19,723 nucleotides of DNA from Propionibacteriaceae bacterium (GTDB taxonomy: Bacteria; Actinomycetota; Actinomycetes; Propionibacteriales; Propionibacteriaceae). Both the position numbers and the translations under genes were made by a program. The stretch covers positions 1 through 19,723 of the forward strand of contig JAUNUL010000012.1 in assembly GCA_030538175.1 (NCBI GenBank), written 5' to 3'. The notes beneath the pieces were generated by a model. That model did no database searches. It worked only from the letters and a program-made list of their open reading frames with translations, and had not been told where the DNA came from. Of this stretch, positions 1-7,542 are shown piece after piece. The stretch's first letter is position 1. The number at the start of each line of letters is the position of its first letter.

Positions 1-1
1 G

Positions 2-85
2 GGCGCGAACACCGCGGCCACCCGGCGCGTCCCGCAGGCATTCGTGACACTGGGCACAATCACCTTGGGCGCTGCGGCGCGTTGA
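2..85 (+). CDS. 3' end of a gene truncated by the window edge (unknown product)
   Basis: An open frame enters from the left edge and ends at a TGA at 83-85, giving about 27 residues that end in a mildly hydrophobic stretch (AFVTLGTITLGAAAR). The composition fits the C-terminus of a real protein, perhaps a membrane segment, but it is too short to assign to a family. It would be convergent with the minus-strand gene ending at 111. The opposite strand and the other frames here are not clearly better, so this could also be intergenic DNA. Confidence 0.3.
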   Translation, partial: GANTAATRRVPQAFVTLGTITLGAAAR

Positions 86-110
86 CTACTGGAGAGCGGC
101 GCCTGGTTGC

Positions 111-653
111 TCACTCGGCGCTGACGCGGGTGGTCGAGGCCACTACATCACCAGTCTCCGGATAGAGCCGCCAGGTCTCCCACCGCAGCGAGCCCGCACC
201 GGCGGTGGCGCCAATAGCGGTGAAGGCCAGCGCGTCTCCGGCGAACCGGACGACCAGCGATGTCTCGTGGGCTCGGCAGAGCCGGTCGATGTCGTCGGCT
301 CGTGCGCAGAAGCTCTTCGTCGACGTCAGGTGCTCGACATTCACCCGGACCCGGTGCCGCAAACCCGGTGCGATCAGGTTCTCCTGCTCACCGGACAGCT
401 CGTCCGATCCACCAACACCCAGCAGATCGCCTCCACCAGAAAGCGTTTCGCTCCACATCCAGCCCGGACGGCGGAGGATCACCTGATGCGAATCACCGAG
501 GATGCGGAACTCACTCGCATAGTCCAGAAAGCCAGGACCAGGTCGGGTCGCCACCGCGGGCAGCAGCGCACCGAGGTCGGTCGGCCCCACTGTCAGGTGG
601 GCCGGCTGGCTCGCGCGGGGCGGACGGGTGAGGTGATCGATCGGGGACAGCAC
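111..653 (-). CDS. Conserved-looking hypothetical protein, 180 aa
   Basis: I do not recognise this protein. The GTG start is chosen because a TAGGTT -10 element lies exactly 6 nt upstream, the arrangement seen at several other genes here. No signal peptide or membrane segment is visible. The sequence alternates beta-prone stretches (RILGDSHQVILRRPGW, RVRVNVEHLTS, TSLVVRFAGDALAFTAIG) and ends in WETWRLYPETGDVVASTTRVSAE, suggesting a soluble beta-rich fold. The layout loosely resembles ESX-associated EspG-like proteins of Actinobacteria, but that is only an impression. It lies downstream of the DUF2277 gene on the same strand with its own predicted promoter, so it may be transcribed alone. Confidence 0.65.
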   Translation of the reverse strand: MLSPIDHLTRPPRASQPAHLTVGPTDLGALLPAVATRPGPGFLDYASEFRILGDSHQVILRRPGWMWSETLSGGGDLLGVGGSDELSGEQENLIAPGLRHRVRVNVEHLTSTKSFCARADDIDRLCRAHETSLVVRFAGDALAFTAIGATAGAGSLRWETWRLYPETGDVVASTTRVSAE

Positions 654-659
654 CGCAGC

Positions 660-665
660 AACCTA
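660..665 (-). promoter_or_regulatory. -10 element (TAGGTT) for a leaderless transcript
   Basis: TAGGTT on the minus strand matches the actinobacterial TANNNT -10 consensus and is followed by exactly six bases (GCTGCG) and the GTG start at 653. Transcription would begin at or next to the start codon. There is no Shine-Dalgarno sequence, which agrees with a leaderless mRNA. No good -35 is visible. Confidence 0.5.
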
Positions 666-694
666 ACCCGCTGTCGGATCACCCGCTGCTGCGC

Positions 695-964
695 TCAGGA
701 CGCGAAACGCGCCCGCGATCTTTCCTTGGCCTTCGCGGCCTCCTCCGCACGGTTCTTCGGCGGCACGGCGGTGACCAACCCATCGACCAATGCGCGGGTG
801 ATGGCGGTCACCTCGGCCACGGCAGAATCGAACACCGCCTGATTGGCCTGGCTCGGCTTGGTGGTGCCGGCGATCTTGCGGACGTATTGCAGCGCGGCCG
901 CGGCCACCTCGTCATCCGTCGCTGGCGGCTCGAAGTTGTGCAGGGTGCGAATGTTGCGACACAT
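695..964 (-). CDS. DUF2277 family protein
   Basis: This 89-residue protein opens with MCRNIRTLHNFEPPATDDE, the hallmark N-terminus of the DUF2277 family, and continues with the family's AALQYVRKIAGTTKPSQAN segment and a charged C-terminus (PPKNRAEEAAKAKERSRARFAS). Its length is normal for the family, which is widespread in Actinobacteria and has no established function. The conserved early Cys and Arg (MCRN) are present. It is likely soluble and mainly helical. It starts 43 nt after the upstream membrane-protein gene, with no clear Shine-Dalgarno sequence. A CACGCT hexamer 6 nt before the ATG is one base off the -10 consensus, so it may be leaderless or read through from upstream. Confidence 0.88.
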   Translation of the reverse strand: MCRNIRTLHNFEPPATDDEVAAAALQYVRKIAGTTKPSQANQAVFDSAVAEVTAITRALVDGLVTAVPPKNRAEEAAKAKERSRARFAS

Positions 965-1007
965 GGGGTCAGCGTGTCACGTCACGCGGACGTGCCACAG
1001 CAGCGGG

Positions 1008-2120
1008 TCAGCAGCTCACGACACCGTCGTGGAGGCTGCAGGGCGTACCCGCATGGATCGTGACGACATCGGGCCGCACGATATAGGCCACCCTGACGTT
1101 CCCCGCGAAGCCGGCTTGGCCCGTGCGCTGGTCCGCGGTGGAGACGAACCACTTCACCCGGTCCACCGCGCGACTGGACGGCATGAACGTGCTGAACTCT
1201 CCGGCCGGATCGAGTTGCTTGGCGTCGGTGACCCGGCCCCTCAAGGTGACATCACGCAGATAGCCGGGAGCTGATGACTCACGCACGGTGAGCTCCCAGG
1301 CCGCACCGTTGGCCATCCGCTGGCACTGCAGCGACTGGCCTGTCTCAGTGCAGCGATAGCCCGCTTCGGCGGCCTTGGCACTGACCGTGGCCAAATCGCC
1401 GGTCAGTGACGAACCGATGATCGGCCCGGTCCAAGTGCGGACGACGTTGAACGTGCCGTCGACCCACAGCGCCCGACCCCACGGCCCGTCGACATCCCGG
1501 GCCCCCGCTTCGCCCGCGGTGAGTGCTGCCCGGACATCGCGCTGGCCCTCGGCATCAGGCACGCTCAGGTCGATCGCCCGCGTCGCCGCCTCGATGCCGG
1601 CCTGGCTCAGTTGCCCATGGGGTTGGATGTGGACGCGCATGATCTCCCCGCCCACCGGACCAGTCATTTCGATGGCCATCTTGTCCGTGTCGGTGAAGTT
1701 GGCGCACATGCGGTGGAAGTGCTGTTCGGTCATCTCGGTCTCGTCGGTGCAGGTATACCCCTGCCCACGCAAGAACTTGGTCAACTCCTCGGCGTTGCCG
1801 CCCGCGTCTCGCCAGGCAGAGTCGATGCGCGCGCTGACGGGCCAGACCCGGTTGCCCGTCCAGGCGATCCCGAGGATGAGCGCGATGATCGCGAGGAGGG
1901 AGACCACACCCACCAAAGTGATGCCACCACCACCCGCTCGGCCCGGCTGGCGCGCAGCCGGGTTGGGCGGACCGGCCGCCGGCTCGGGCTGTGCCCGTGG
2001 GGGTGGCTGTGTTGGCTGAGGGACCGGGGGGCTGCCCATGCCAGGAGAGAACTGCGAGGGGGGTGCAACCGGTGGCCGGCCCGAGGAGCTGGGCCCACCA
2101 CCAAAATCGAAGTTCGACAC
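1008..2120 (-). CDS. Proline-rich single-pass membrane protein with duplicated cysteine module
   Basis: 370 residues of unknown function. Residues 1-65 are a disordered Pro/Gly/Gln-rich cytoplasmic arm, and residues about 67-88 form one transmembrane helix (ITLVGVVSLLAIIALILGIAW). The rest should lie outside the cell. The exported part seems to contain an internal duplication: each copy begins with GY-x-C-T-(D/E) (GYTCTDETE; GYRCTETGQ) and has a second Cys shortly after (HRMC; LQC). A further Cys pair closes the C-terminus (TPCSLHDGVVSC). Six paired cysteines suggest disulfides. The GTG start is supported by a TAGGGT -10 six bases upstream. It follows deoC by 44 nt but probably has its own promoter. 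Similar Pro-rich, one-helix proteins of Actinobacteria are mostly uncharacterised. Confidence 0.8.
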   Translation of the reverse strand: MSNFDFGGGPSSSGRPPVAPPSQFSPGMGSPPVPQPTQPPPRAQPEPAAGPPNPAARQPGRAGGGGITLVGVVSLLAIIALILGIAWTGNRVWPVSARIDSAWRDAGGNAEELTKFLRGQGYTCTDETEMTEQHFHRMCANFTDTDKMAIEMTGPVGGEIMRVHIQPHGQLSQAGIEAATRAIDLSVPDAEGQRDVRAALTAGEAGARDVDGPWGRALWVDGTFNVVRTWTGPIIGSSLTGDLATVSAKAAEAGYRCTETGQSLQCQRMANGAAWELTVRESSAPGYLRDVTLRGRVTDAKQLDPAGEFSTFMPSSRAVDRVKWFVSTADQRTGQAGFAGNVRVAYIVRPDVVTIHAGTPCSLHDGVVSC

Positions 2121-2126
2121 GACGCC

Positions 2127-2132
2127 ACCCTA
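2127..2132 (-). promoter_or_regulatory. -10 element (TAGGGT) for a leaderless transcript
   Basis: TAGGGT on the minus strand lies in the 44-nt gap after deoC. It is separated by exactly six bases (GGCGTC) from the GTG start at 2120, so the mRNA would start at the start codon. This suggests the membrane-protein gene is uncoupled from the transporter/deoC operon. Confidence 0.5.
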
Positions 2133-2164
2133 GTTGGCCATGAGCCCGTTGGCGGACCAGTCAC

Positions 2165-2845
2165 TCAGGAGGGACAGCCCTCGAGAACTGCCCGAGAACC
2201 CGAGAGACCGAGTCGGCTGGCACCGGCCTCGATCATCGCGATCGCCGTGGCATAGTCCCGGATCCCCCCGGATGCCTTGACCCCGAGCCGGTCACCGACT
2301 GTCTCCCGCATCAGCCGAACCGCTGCCAGCGAGGCGCCGCCTGCAGGATGGAATCCGGTCGAGGTCTTCACATAGTCCGCCCCGGCCTCCTCCGCGGCAC
2401 GGCAGGCGGCCACGATCTGGGCATCGGTGAGCGCCGCGGCCTCGATAATGACCTTGAGCAAGGCACCGCGCGTGGCCTCGCGTACGCCCGCAATATCGGC
2501 GGTGACGAGATTCACCCGGCCCTCGCGCAGGACCCCGACATCGATGACCATGTCGACCTCGTGGGCACCATCGGCAACCGCACGTGCCGCCTCGGCGGCC
2601 TTCACCTCCGGCACATGTTTGCCCGAGGGGAAGCCGCACACGGTGGCAATCTTGACCTCGCCAAGTTCCAGCGGCACCCCACCGAGGACAGTGGTGGTGA
2701 GCATCGAGGGAGAGATGCAGATGGAGAACGTCCCGAGTTCGACCGCTTCCGCGGTCAGGGCACGCACATCGGCGACCGTCGCTTCCGGCTTGAGCAGGGT
2801 GTGATCGATGAACTGGGCCAGTTCGGCCCGGCTGAGTGCCGTCAT
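2165..2845 (-). CDS. deoC: Deoxyribose-phosphate aldolase
   Basis: DeoC is a class I aldolase that cleaves 2-deoxyribose 5-phosphate to acetaldehyde and glyceraldehyde 3-phosphate in deoxynucleoside catabolism. The 226-residue TIM-barrel protein carries the family motifs: [12 protein letters not shown] near the start, EVDMVIDVG (Asp98, matching E. coli Asp102), VKTSTGF (Lys160, the Schiff-base lysine) and VKASGGI (Lys190, the second catalytic lysine). Length is typical for short bacterial DeoC. A GAGAGGA Shine-Dalgarno 8 nt upstream of the ATG overlaps the stop region of the preceding receptor gene (13-nt gap). It is therefore the last gene of the osmolyte-transporter operon, an unusual place for it. 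No other deoxynucleoside genes lie nearby. Confidence 0.95.
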   Translation of the reverse strand: MTALSRAELAQFIDHTLLKPEATVADVRALTAEAVELGTFSICISPSMLTTTVLGGVPLELGEVKIATVCGFPSGKHVPEVKAAEAARAVADGAHEVDMVIDVGVLREGRVNLVTADIAGVREATRGALLKVIIEAAALTDAQIVAACRAAEEAGADYVKTSTGFHPAGGASLAAVRLMRETVGDRLGVKASGGIRDYATAIAMIEAGASRLGLSGSRAVLEGCPS

Positions 2846-2858
2846 GTCCGCGATCCTC

Positions 2859-3797
2859 TCACGCCAGCCCCTTGCCCTTCAGCCAGGCAGCGGCGGCCTC
2901 GGCGGGACTGCGGCGATCACTGTCGACGTTCTTGTTCATGGCGATCAGGTCATCGGTGCGAAGCTCGGCCTGCACGGCATTGACCGCGTCGACTGCCGCC
3001 GCGTTGTTCTTGACCTCGGCCCGCACCAATGGGATGACGGGCTGCGGCAGGATCATCACCTCGGGGTCGGCGAGCATCACCAGTTGGTTGTCCTTGATGG
3101 CAGCATCGGTGGTGAAGAACGTCGCCACCTGAATGGTGCCGGAGGTGAGATCACGGACCTTCACCGCGAGCGCGTCATACGTGCGGAACTCCTTGAACTT
3201 CGCGCGATAGATCGCTTCCAGGCCGGGCGGACCATACGCCCTGTCCTTCAACTCCGCCGGTCCGCCGAGCACGGCATTCGCAGCGATCTTGTGCAGGTCT
3301 GCGAGTGAGGTCACCCCCTGGGCATCGGAATAGGCCTTGGTGACGCAATAGACGTCCTGGTTGGCGGCCTCCGCGACTTCGAGCACTGCCAGGTCCGGAC
3401 CGACCACCTCGGCGAGCGCAGCCGCGATGTCCTCCGGCGTGGCGGCAGGGTTCTCATCATCGAGATACTGCAACAGGTTCCCGCCGTATTCCGGGACCAT
3501 CTGCACCGACCTGTCACGCAAGGCGCGGAGATAAACCTCGCGGCTGCCGATGCCGTGGCGGGCGGAGGCGTCGACACCCCTGGCCAGCATCGCTTGGGCA
3601 TAAAGCTCGGCAAGCACCATCGACTCGGTGAAATTGGCCGAACCGACGACCACCGACCCCCCGGCGGCGGCGCCGCCCGTGGCACCCGGGCTCGGGCTAG
3701 TCGTTGGGGCCAGCGGATTGGTGTTCGCCCCACACGCGGAGAGCGGGACGACGGCAGCTGCTGCTGCCCCGAGGGTGAGAAAAGTCCTGCGCTTCAT
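2859..3797 (-). CDS. Glycine betaine/choline-type ABC transporter substrate-binding lipoprotein
   Basis: Extracytoplasmic receptor of an OpuC/ProX-type compatible-solute importer, 312 residues. The N-terminus [10 protein letters not shown], a hydrophobic core and LSAC form a lipoprotein signal with the lipidated cysteine at residue 22. The twin Arg before the core hints at Tat export. A Thr/Pro/Gly linker (about 23-47) follows. The mature domain starts with [23 protein letters not shown], the classic opening of the OpuAC/QAT family, and ends WLKGKGLA. Its ATG overlaps the TGA of the permease gene (ATGA), so translation is coupled to that damaged gene. Substrate is inferred from family (betaine, choline, carnitine or proline betaine); the exact ligand cannot be read. 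Confidence 0.92.
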   Translation of the reverse strand: MKRRTFLTLGAAAAAVVPLSACGANTNPLAPTTSPSPGATGGAAAGGSVVVGSANFTESMVLAELYAQAMLARGVDASARHGIGSREVYLRALRDRSVQMVPEYGGNLLQYLDDENPAATPEDIAAALAEVVGPDLAVLEVAEAANQDVYCVTKAYSDAQGVTSLADLHKIAANAVLGGPAELKDRAYGPPGLEAIYRAKFKEFRTYDALAVKVRDLTSGTIQVATFFTTDAAIKDNQLVMLADPEVMILPQPVIPLVRAEVKNNAAAVDAVNAVQAELRTDDLIAMNKNVDSDRRSPAEAAAAWLKGKGLA

Positions 3798-4516
3798 GCC
3801 GAAGCTCCTTTGCTGTCGGGGTCGGGGTTGATGTCATCAAACATGTCCGTGCGCACTTTGCGGCGACCAGTGGTGCGTCGCTGGGCCACCAGCGCCAGTC
3901 CTCCGAGCAACAGATCGGCCAAGAGTGCCAACACCATCACCAACAGCGCCCCGGTGATCATCTCAGGGTAACCGTCTGCTCTTTTCTGGCCGTCGAGAAC
4001 AAAGCGCCCCAGCCCGCCCGAGGCCGCCATCGCCGCCACGGTCGCGGTGGCAATCACCTGCAGCGCAGCGCTGCGGATCCCGGAGAGAATCAGCGGGGAC
4101 GCCAGCGGCAACTCCACTTTGGCCACCTGTTGCCCGCCGGTCATGCCCATGGCCGCGGCTGCCAGGACGGCATCGGGATCCGCCGTGCGGAATCCGACGA
4201 CGGTCGCATTCAGGATGGGCGGGATCGCGAGCACCGTGAGCACAAGGATGACCGGCAGCGCACCGGTGCCGAGCAGGAGCACCACGAACACCAACAAGCC
4301 AAGGGTCGGCAGGGCACGAGTGGCGTTGGCGATCCCGGAAATCAGCACGTTCCCCCGACGGGTGTGCCCAATCACGATGCCGAGTGGCAACGCGATCAGG
4401 ATGGCCACCCCGAGGCTGGCACCGGACTAGAGCAGGTGCTCCCCGAGCCGGGCCGGAATGGACTCTGGCCCGCCGGACCAATTGGCGGGGTCTAACAGGT
4501 GGTCGAACAGATTCAC
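3794..4516 (-). pseudogene. ABC transporter permease (OpuCB/OpuCD type) interrupted by an in-frame amber codon
   Basis: The natural gene starts with the GTG at 4516, overlapping the previous permease's stop (GTGA). It runs NLFDHLLDPANWSGG to RLGEHLL, where TAG (4427-4429) replaces what should be a Tyr or similar codon. The same frame then continues SGASLGVAILIALPLG to the normal end at 3794. The coding frame is otherwise intact: five or six hydrophobic helices and the permease motif region AAAAMGMTGGQQVAKVELPLASPLILSGIR, which contacts the ATPase. A shortened product could start at the GTG at 4408 (204 residues, 3794-4408), but it would lose the N-terminus and the first turns of helix 1, and no good ribosome site precedes it. 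The options are a recent nonsense mutation, suppressor readthrough, reinitiation, or a sequencing error. Confidence 0.8.
4427..4429 (-). other. In-frame premature TAG stop inside the permease gene
   Basis: Reading from the coupled GTG at 4516, 29 sense codons precede the TAG, and the codons after it keep the expected permease sequence with no frame change. TAG differs by one base from TAC and TAT (Tyr). EHLLYSGAS is what I would expect for this family. Confidence 0.85.
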
Positions 4517-5205
4517 CGTCGCACCCCCACCAGGCGCTTGCTGAGCAGGCGACCACGGGTCCGCTGCCCCAGCCCGAACCACGGCAACAGGACGCGCTGC
4601 AGCCCCAGGATCGATAGGTCAGCCAGCAGCGCCATCACCAGGATGATCACGATGCCCGTCACGATCGGGGTCATGAAGCCGGCCGCGAAACCACGGTCGA
4701 ACAGCTGGCCGAGCGCACCGTTGCCGATCACGGCACCGACCGAGACCAACGAGATCGTCGAGACGGTCGCGACCCGCAGCCCCGCCAGGATGACCGGCAG
4801 CGCCAACGGGAACTCCACCCCGAGGACCCGGCGTACAGACCCATAACCCATCGCGACCGCCGACTCCCGCACCACCCCATCGACACCTGAGAAGCCGTCA
4901 CGGACGCTGCGCACCAAGAGGGCGAACGTATACACCGCCAGCGCCCCGATGACGTTCACCGGGTCCAGGATGCCGGTGCCCAACAGCGCTGGCATCGCCA
5001 CGAATAGGGCGATGGACGGGATCGCATAGAGCAGACCAACCACCGCGAGCCACAGCCCTGCGGTGCGTCCCGTGCGATACACCGCATAGCCAACCGGAAG
5101 CGCCACGATCAACCCGGCCAGAACGGCGATGAACGACCACAGCGCATGCTGAGCCGTCAGCCCAAGGATCTCGTCAACGTTGCGTTGGAGCCAGGCCCAA
5201 TCCAT
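4513..5205 (-). CDS. ABC transporter permease, glycine betaine/choline type
   Basis: First of two inner-membrane permease subunits, 230 residues, within the usual range for OpuB/OpuC permeases. The N-terminus MDWAWLQRNVDEILGLTAQH matches the family's short cytoplasmic or amphipathic lead. About six hydrophobic helices follow, with the ATPase-coupling (EAA-like) segment ESAVAMGYGSVRRVLGVEFPLALPVILAGLR at about 117-147. The ATG overlaps the ATPase gene's stop (TGATG), and its own TGA overlaps the GTG of the next permease (GTGA), so the three genes are translationally coupled. The reading frame is intact, unlike its partner. Paired with that partner it would form the heteromeric channel. Confidence 0.93.
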   Translation of the reverse strand: MDWAWLQRNVDEILGLTAQHALWSFIAVLAGLIVALPVGYAVYRTGRTAGLWLAVVGLLYAIPSIALFVAMPALLGTGILDPVNVIGALAVYTFALLVRSVRDGFSGVDGVVRESAVAMGYGSVRRVLGVEFPLALPVILAGLRVATVSTISLVSVGAVIGNGALGQLFDRGFAAGFMTPIVTGIVIILVMALLADLSILGLQRVLLPWFGLGQRTRGRLLSKRLVGVRR

Positions 5206-6620
5206 CAGACCTCCCCATCCTCGGCTGGCCTTCGAACGGGCTTCGCAGCGGCCGGCGCCTCCGGCTCAGCCTGTACGCCCGGCTCGGGCGACGATTCAGC
5301 CTCCGCCGCCGGTACGCCCGGCTCTAGCGACGCCTCCGGTTTGGCTGCTGCGCCCGGCTCCGGCGACGCCTCCGGCCTGGCTCGGAAGCCCCGCTTGAGC
5401 CGCGCCCCCGGCTCGGCCGGCTCGGCCTCCGCTCGTTCGACGGCTTCCCGCTCCTCCTCCGCCTGCTCCGCAGCCTCCCGCTCGGCGGCTTCCCTCTCGG
5501 CTTCCGCCCGTTCGGCCGCTTCTTCGCGTTCCCGCTGATGGGCCGCGAGATCGGCCCGATGGTTTTGGACCTGGGCCATCACTTCCGCAGACGTCAGCAC
5601 CCCCAGATAGCGTCCGGTGGCGTCGACTGCGACAGCGCGCCCGACCGGGGAGGTCAGGGCTGCCTCGACGAGGTCTCGCAGCGGCGCACCGGGCCACTGG
5701 AACGTCTCCCCCAGGGCCATGACGCGACCGGGTCGTTCCGCATCGGCCCAACCCTCCGGGTGACCGGTCGCATCGACGACCAGGACCGGCTGGGTCCGAT
5801 CGTCGGTGCCTTGGAATGCGCTGGCCGCGTTGCGCACCGTCCGCACCGGGCCGAGCCTGGGCTTGGGAGTCTCGGCAAAGGCCAGCGACCGATAGCCCCG
5901 CTCCTTGCCGACGAAGTTCGCCACGAACTCATCGGCGGGATCATCGAGGATCTCCTCCGGCGTCCCGAATTGGGCGAGAATCCCGCCGGGCCGCAGGACG
6001 GCGATCTGGTCACCCATGTCAATCGCCTCCTCCATGTCATGGGTGATGATCACGATCGTCTTGTTCAGCTCCCGCTGCAGAGTCTTGACCAATGCCCGCA
6101 GCTCTGCGCGCACAATCGGGTCGACCGCCGAGAACGGCTCATCCATCAGCAACAGCACCGGATCCGCAGCCAATGCGCGCGCCACCCCCACCCGTTGCTG
6201 CTGCCCACCGGACAACTGGGCCGGGAACCGGTGCCCGAGTCGGGCTTCCAACCCCACCTGTTCGAGCAGCTGCCGCGAGCGCAGGAGCGTCTTGTGGTCA
6301 TCCCAGCCCAGCAGGTCCGGGACCGTGCCGATGTTCTCCAGCACCGTTTTGTGCGGGAACAGGCCGCCGTTCTGAATCACATAGCCCATCTGGCGGCGCA
6401 ATGTCGTGCGTCGGATGCTCTTGATCGGCTCGTCATCCCACAGAATCCGTCCGGACGTCGGCTCGATCATGCGGTTGATCATCCGCAGGATCGTCGTCTT
6501 GCCACAGCCGGAAGGACCAACCAAGACCGTGATCCCGTCGGATGGAATCACCAGATCGAGGTCGGTCACCGCCTTGGTGCCGTCGGGATAGGTCTTGGTG
6601 ACCGATTCGAATTGGAGCAC
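5205..6620 (-). CDS. ABC transporter ATP-binding protein with CBS domain and coiled-coil/repeat tail
   Basis: ATPase of the osmolyte importer, 471 residues from the GTG at 6620. This start gives the family N-terminus (LQFESVTKTYPDGTKAV), has a GAGGA ribosome site 8 nt upstream and lies downstream of a TAGGGT -10, so the upstream ATG at 6683 is rejected. Motifs: Walker A GPSGCGKTT (35-43), Q-loop Gln83, signature LSGGQ (136-140), Walker B LLLMDEP (Asp160, Glu161), switch His194. Residues about 275-352 form a CBS-like region (VLVVDATGH to RYLGVLTSAEVMAQV); such domains sense ionic strength in OpuA. Residues 355-471 are an odd tail: a Glu/Ala/Arg coiled coil and then a 12-13-residue repeat containing (S/L)(P)EPG. 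Typical homologues end soon after the CBS region. Confidence 0.93.
   Translation of the reverse strand: MLQFESVTKTYPDGTKAVTDLDLVIPSDGITVLVGPSGCGKTTILRMINRMIEPTSGRILWDDEPIKSIRRTTLRRQMGYVIQNGGLFPHKTVLENIGTVPDLLGWDDHKTLLRSRQLLEQVGLEARLGHRFPAQLSGGQQQRVGVARALAADPVLLLMDEPFSAVDPIVRAELRALVKTLQRELNKTIVIITHDMEEAIDMGDQIAVLRPGGILAQFGTPEEILDDPADEFVANFVGKERGYRSLAFAETPKPRLGPVRTVRNAASAFQGTDDRTQPVLVVDATGHPEGWADAERPGRVMALGETFQWPGAPLRDLVEAALTSPVGRAVAVDATGRYLGVLTSAEVMAQVQNHRADLAAHQREREEAAERAEAEREAAEREAAEQAEEEREAVERAEAEPAEPGARLKRGFRARPEASPEPGAAAKPEASLEPGVPAAEAESSPEPGVQAEPEAPAAAKPVRRPAEDGEV
5208..5558 (-). repeat. Coding repeat: coiled coil and Pro-Glu-Pro-Gly repeats in the ATPase tail
   Basis: The 3' end of the ATPase gene encodes 117 low-complexity residues. 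The first ~45 are a charged heptad-like stretch (REREEAAERAEAEREAAERE and on). The rest repeats a unit around PEASPEPG, with copies spaced 12-13 residues apart. At DNA level the plus strand repeats CGCCCGGCTC at about 5276, 5315 and 5351, with offsets that are multiples of three, so the repeats stay in frame. Confidence 0.75.
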
Positions 6621-6660
6621 GAAGGTCCTCGAGGTCGCAGTCGGAAAGAGATCTGGTTCG

Positions 6661-6666
6661 ACCCTA
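6661..6666 (-). promoter_or_regulatory. -10 element (TAGGGT) of the osmolyte transporter operon
   Basis: TAGGGT on the minus strand fits TANNNT and would place the transcript start near 6654, giving a leader of about 34 nt that contains the GAGGA ribosome site before the GTG at 6620. No consensus -35 is seen (GAAGAA at the right distance), so the operon may need an activator. The element lies downstream of the ATG at 6683, which argues against that start. Confidence 0.4.
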
Positions 6667-6739
6667 ACCCGCAGGTCCGACATTTCTTCGGCATGCCTGC
6701 TCGACGGGCCGTGGCGCGGGCCCCTCGGGTTGTGCGGAC

Positions 6740-6745
6740 TAGAGT
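6740..6745 (+). promoter_or_regulatory. -10 element (TAGAGT) for leaderless pirin transcript
   Basis: TAGAGT, then the six bases CGCCGC, then the GTG start at 6752. The stretch TAGAGTCGCCGCGTG matches the dcd start region (TAGGCTCGCCGCGTG) at 13 of 15 bases. No ribosome site is present, so a leaderless mRNA is likely. Confidence 0.55.
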
Positions 6746-6751
6746 CGCCGC

Positions 6752-7513
6752 GTGGAAATCAGACGTTCGGCCGACCGCGAGTTCACGCGTTTGGACTGGT
6801 TGGTGTCCCGATCCTCGTTCTCCGGCGCCGCATCCTTCGACCCCAGATTCGGTCACCCCCGCAATACCCATCACGGGCTGCTGGTGACGCACAACGAGGA
6901 CACGGTCGCGGCCGGTTGGGGTTTCGACACCCACCGGCACCGCAACATGGAGATCGTCACGTGGGTGCTGTCCGGCTCGGTGGTCCACGTCGATGACCGC
7001 GGCCACACCGCGCTCATCACTCCCGGTCAAGCCCAGCGGATGACAGCAGGCACCGGCATCCTGCATTCAGAACGCAACAACGCCTGGCAGCACGACCCGT
7101 CGATCCCCCGCCACGACATCGACGCGCACGTCGTGCAGATGTGGGTGGTGCCGGACGCTGCCGGCGTACCGCCGTCCTACGCCCAGACCGACGTCACCAC
7201 CGCGCTCGCCACCGGGGAGCTCGTCCCGATCGTCTCCGGGCTGCCGCGGCACCGCGATGCGGCCTTGCGTCTGCAGAATCAGTACGCCGGGTTGTCCATC
7301 GCGCGGCTCGGGACTGCGGGTGCGGCCGTGTCGTTGCCGGATGCGGCGTACGTGCATCTTTTCGTTGCCCGCGGGGCAGTCGAGGTGGACGGCGCGGGCC
7401 GACTGGACCAGGGGGACGCGCTGCGCCTCACCGGCATCGGCGGGCACCGGGTCAGCGCGCTCGAGGCGGCGGAAATCCTCGTGTGGGAAATGATGCGCAC
7501 GGTTGCCCTTTAA
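6752..7513 (+). CDS. Pirin family protein
   Basis: A 253-residue bicupin of the pirin family: iron-binding proteins, some with quercetin 2,3-dioxygenase activity, others acting as regulators. The metal ligands are visible in the N-terminal cupin: His61 and His63 in FDTHRHRNMEIVTWVLSG, and His105 and Glu107 in GILHSERNN. The C-terminal cupin (about 150-253) is more degenerate, as is usual. The N-terminus (EIRRSADREFTRLDWLVSRSSFSG) and the HGLLVTHNEDTV segment are typical of the YhhW-like branch. The GTG start is fixed by a leaderless-type -10 and by the family N-terminus. It is divergent from the transporter operon, and the tandem GPP34 genes follow after 29 nt with their own promoter. The substrate cannot be read from sequence. 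Confidence 0.94.
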   Translation: MEIRRSADREFTRLDWLVSRSSFSGAASFDPRFGHPRNTHHGLLVTHNEDTVAAGWGFDTHRHRNMEIVTWVLSGSVVHVDDRGHTALITPGQAQRMTAGTGILHSERNNAWQHDPSIPRHDIDAHVVQMWVVPDAAGVPPSYAQTDVTTALATGELVPIVSGLPRHRDAALRLQNQYAGLSIARLGTAGAAVSLPDAAYVHLFVARGAVEVDGAGRLDQGDALRLTGIGGHRVSALEAAEILVWEMMRTVAL

Positions 7514-7530
7514 CCTGAGGAATCGGGCGT

Positions 7531-7536
7531 TAGTCT
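7531..7536 (+). promoter_or_regulatory. -10 element (TAGTCT) for leaderless GPP34 transcript
   Basis: TAGTCT is followed by six AT-rich bases (GAAAAT) and then the ATG at 7543, the same spacing as at the other leaderless-looking starts. TTTAAC at 7509-7514, 16 nt upstream, could be a weak -35. Confidence 0.55.
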
Positions 7537-7542
7537 GAAAAT

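Noticed and set aside
6621..6683. Extended N-terminus of the ATPase from an ATG at 6683
   Set aside because: The extra 21 residues do not fit the family, the predicted -10 at 6661-6666 lies inside them, and the GTG at 6620 has a good ribosome site.
5538..6887. Long plus-strand open frame (449 codons) opposite the transporter ATPase
   Set aside because: It mirrors a clearly recognisable ATPase on the other strand; the translation is rich in Arg, His, Pro and Gln with no domain, as expected for a shadow frame in GC-rich DNA.
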